A DNA stretch of 33,662 nucleotides from DATCSE01 sp036568605. GTDB taxonomy: Bacteria; Pseudomonadota; Gammaproteobacteria; Burkholderiales; Burkholderiaceae_C. Of this stretch, positions 31,813-33,662 are shown piece by piece (position 1 is the first letter of the stretch; every line of letters starts with the position of its first letter). The DNA lies in NCBI GenBank assembly GCA_036568605.1, contig DATCSE010000358.1, positions 1-33,662 on the forward strand, read 5' to 3'. The position numbers and the translations under genes were made by a program. The notes under the pieces were generated by a model that was given only the letters and a program-made list of their open reading frames with translations, was not told the DNA's origin and did not search any database.

Positions 31813-32609
31813 CGCTTGGCACTCCGCGCGGTGCTTGCCTTCAGCTTCGGCCGCGCCAGCTTCGTGGCCTTCGGACCCGCCCCGTGCTGCTCGACGAACA
31901 ACGCGCGCACGTGCTGCCACGCGTCTTCGAGGTGGGTGCGCATCGCGGCGCTGGCGCCGGCCGCGTCGCGCGCGAGCAATGCATCGACGATCGGGTAATG
32001 CGTGCGCGCAACCGTCTCGGGGTCGTCGTAGACCGCGTCGATCAGCGCGATGATCATGCGCATCTCGGTCTGGATGTTCGTGAAGATGCGGTGCAGCTGG
32101 GCATTGCCGGAGAGCTCGCAGATCAGCGTGTGGAACGCGAGGTCGACCGCGATGCGATCGTGCTGCGGCAGTGTCGGCGCCTGCTGCACCATCGTGTCGA
32201 CCAGCGCCTTCACGCGCGCGAGCCCGGCATCGCTGGCCTTGGCGCAGGCCAGCTCCAGCGAGGTCAGCTCGAGGCTGATGCGCACCTGGAACAGGTCGTC
32301 GATCTCCTGCACGCTGACGGTCCGCACCGCGAAGCCGTGGCGCGGCCGCGCGACCAGCACGCCCTGCCGCTCGAGCCGGCGCGCCGCCTCGCGCACCGGC
32401 CCGCGGCTCACGCCCATGCGGCGCGCGATGTCGGCCTCGTAGACGCGCGCGCCGGGCGGCAGCCGGCCCTCGATGATCGCGCGCGTGAGCTGCGCTTCGA
32501 CCAGCCCGACCAGGTCGGGGGCTTCGACCGACTCGAAGAAGTCGGCGTTCGTTGATGCGTGAGGAAAATCCATGAAGAACTGCGTGGCCTCGGCGGGCTC
32601 AGTAGCCAC
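31809..32609 (-). CDS. GntR-family regulator with FCD domain (second copy)
   Basis: The protein has 266 residues from GTG 32609, which overlaps the dehydrogenase stop by 11 bases. ATG 32573 is an alternative that gives 254. The winged helix is at about 31-90: DLVGLVEAQLTRAIIEGRLP, ADIARRMGVSRGPVREAARR, LERQGVLVARPRHGFAV. The FCD domain follows (FQVRISLELTSLELACAKAS, VDLAFHTLICELSGNAQLHR, HYPIVDALLARDAAGASAAM), with a basic tail. It is embedded in the deacetylase operon and probably controls it. It is not close to the first GntR protein beyond the family level, so the two operons may have separate inducers. Confidence 0.87.
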   Translation of the reverse strand: MATEPAEATQFFMDFPHASTNADFFESVEAPDLVGLVEAQLTRAIIEGRLPPGARVYEADIARRMGVSRGPVREAARRLERQGVLVARPRHGFAVRTVSVQEIDDLFQVRISLELTSLELACAKASDAGLARVKALVDTMVQQAPTLPQHDRIAVDLAFHTLICELSGNAQLHRIFTNIQTEMRMIIALIDAVYDDPETVARTHYPIVDALLARDAAGASAAMRTHLEDAWQHVRALFVEQHGAGPKATKLARPKLKASTARSAKR

Positions 32610-33564
32610 GCTCCCGGTCGACCTGGTGGACGGGACGCTCGCCGCGTCGAACCATCGCGAGATTGTCCAACGTCTGCCGCGCGATCACCGCGGGGTCGCT
32701 GCGCGTCGCGACATGCGGCGTCACCACGATGTTCGGGTGGCGCCAGAAGGGATGATCGGATGGCAGCGGCTCCTGCGAGAACGCATCGAGCGTCGCCGCG
32801 CCGAGCTGGCCGCTCGCCAGCGCCGCGAGCAGATCCGCTTCGACCAGATGATCGCCGCGCCCGACGTTGATCAGGTGCGCGCCGCGCGGCAGCTGCGCGA
32901 AACATTCGGCGTTCAGGAAGCCGTGCGTCTGCGGCGTCAGCGGCAGCAGGCACACCAGCGCATCGCAGCCCGAGAGGAAGGCCGCGAGCTGCGCGTCGCC
33001 ATGGAACGCGGCGACGCCGTCCGGCAGATCGGCCTTCGGGCTGCGGCTCCAGCCGCGCACGTCGTAGCCTATCGCCGCGAGTGCGCGCGCACAGGCCATG
33101 CCCAGCGCGCCCAGCCCGGCGATGCCGACGCGGTAGCGCCGCGGCGACGTGATCGGCTGCTCTTCCCAGCGCGCTGCCGCCGCACTCGCGAGATAGCCTT
33201 GCATGCGCCGGTGCTGCTGCACGACGGCCCAGGTCACGTAGGCCTTCATGCCGGCGGCCATCGTGGCATCGACGACGCGGCACAGCGGCACGGCGTGCGG
33301 CAGATCGCGATCGGCGAGCAGGTGGTCGACGCCGGCGGCCAGTGACTGGATCAGCTTCAGCCGCGGCAGTTGCGCGAGCAGGCCGTGCGGCGCGAACCAG
33401 CAGACCGCGGCATCGATCTCGTCCGGCGGACCCAGTGCCTCGGCGGTCGTGCCGGTGCGCAACGCGATGCCCGGCTGCAGCGCCTCGAACGCTGCGGCGA
33501 GATAGCCCAGGTCCAGCGCCTCGCTCAGCAGCGCGATGCAGGGCTGGCCGGTCGTCGTCGTCAT
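32599..33564 (-). CDS. D-2-hydroxyacid dehydrogenase, GhrA-like (glyoxylate/hydroxypyruvate reductase type)
   Basis: The protein has 321 residues. The NAD(P)-binding fold carries VGIAGLGALG (146-155). The catalytic set is Arg236 (NVGRGDHL), Glu265 (SQEPLPSDHPFW) and His284 (VTPHVATRSDP). FWRHPNIVVTPH and the mid-length N-terminal part match GhrA-type enzymes, which reduce glyoxylate and hydroxypyruvate. It sits first in the visible part of the operon; the ATG overlaps the stop of the upstream transporter ATPase gene (ATGA). A 2-keto acid arising from the degradation of the imported compound would be a fitting substrate; that is inference. Confidence 0.87.
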   Translation of the reverse strand: MTTTTGQPCIALLSEALDLGYLAAAFEALQPGIALRTGTTAEALGPPDEIDAAVCWFAPHGLLAQLPRLKLIQSLAAGVDHLLADRDLPHAVPLCRVVDATMAAGMKAYVTWAVVQQHRRMQGYLASAAAARWEEQPITSPRRYRVGIAGLGALGMACARALAAIGYDVRGWSRSPKADLPDGVAAFHGDAQLAAFLSGCDALVCLLPLTPQTHGFLNAECFAQLPRGAHLINVGRGDHLVEADLLAALASGQLGAATLDAFSQEPLPSDHPFWRHPNIVVTPHVATRSDPAVIARQTLDNLAMVRRGERPVHQVDRERGY

Positions 33565-33662
33565 GCGGCCGCCTGTGCCAGCGGTGCCGCGGCAGCGGCG
33601 GCCAGGCGTGGCACCGCGGCGATCAGTTGCCGCGTGTCCGGGTGCTGCGGATCGGCCAGCAC
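33561..33662 (-). CDS. peptide/nickel-type ABC transporter ATP-binding protein, C-terminal end only
   Basis: The frame runs off the window. The 33 visible residues read VLADPQHPDTRQLIAAVPRL then a run of Ala and Pro and a stop. ADPQHPxTRxLxAAVP is the C-terminal OppD/DppF (oligopeptide_HPY) signature of dipeptide and oligopeptide ABC ATPases. The stop overlaps the dehydrogenase start by ATGA, so the importer genes are likely the 5' part of this operon. This suggests a second importer that feeds the deacetylase, kinase and phospholyase. Confidence 0.75.
   Translation of the reverse strand: MLADPQHPDTRQLIAAVPRLAAAAAAPLAQAAA

Noticed and set aside
1..33662. tRNA or rRNA genes, CRISPR arrays, insertion sequences, prophage genes
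   Set aside because: None seen: no cloverleaf-like arms with CCA-type ends, no regularly spaced repeats, no transposase or integrase motifs.

Overview
The window is GC-rich, gene-dense DNA that looks like a beta-proteobacterium of the order Burkholderiales. The grounds are a Bug/TctC-type solute-binding protein tail, a PHB-depolymerase-type esterase, many LysR/TetR/AraC/GntR regulators each with a small metabolic target, GTG and TTG starts, and tightly overlapping ATGA operons. Family or genus cannot be fixed from this sequence alone. I see no tRNA, rRNA, CRISPR array, transposase or prophage gene.

Positions 1-5.1 kb: the tail of a Bug receptor is followed with no gap by a 4-hydroxybenzoyl-CoA-type thioesterase. 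Next come a branched-chain-amino-acid/aromatic-type ABC binding protein, then a TetR regulator and an old-yellow-enzyme reductase that share a near-identical 16-bp palindrome. Two regulator remnants follow: an IclR effector domain without its DNA-binding domain, and an AbrB-like stub.

Positions 5.3-14.8 kb: two tandem paralogues carry an OmpR/CadC-type winged helix (one with a long repeat domain, one cut short). Then come an unknown protein, a stand-alone HD-GYP phosphodiesterase, a GltI-like amino-acid binding protein, an orphan histidine kinase, an exported epoxide hydrolase and a cytochrome P460-like exported haem protein.

Positions 15.2-21.7 kb: a DsbA/FrnE-like oxidoreductase and a carboxymuconolactone-decarboxylase family protein lie opposite a LysR gene whose start codon sits in a LysR-type box. 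Then come two lipoproteins, an alpha/beta-hydrolase remnant, a PHB-depolymerase-like esterase, a ribbon-helix-helix protein with a 7+7 palindrome at its start, and an AraC regulator.

Positions 21.7-33.7 kb are the most interesting part. One minus-strand operon encodes a spermidine/putrescine-type ABC importer (binding protein, ATPase, two permeases), a GntR regulator and a 2-oxoglutarate/Fe(II) oxygenase. It is divergent from a nucleoside hydrolase across a 20-bp near-perfect palindrome that covers both predicted -10 boxes. A second minus-strand operon encodes the tail of a peptide-type ABC ATPase, a GhrA-like hydroxyacid dehydrogenase, a second GntR regulator, an acetylpolyamine amidohydrolase-like deacetylase, a hydroxylysine-kinase-like phosphotransferase and a class III PLP enzyme of the phospholyase (ETNPPL/PHYKPL) type. 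Deacetylase, kinase and phospholyase overlapping in one operon suggest a pathway for an acetylated amino alcohol or hydroxy-diamine, such as hydroxylysine or 2-hydroxyputrescine. The substrate is inference.
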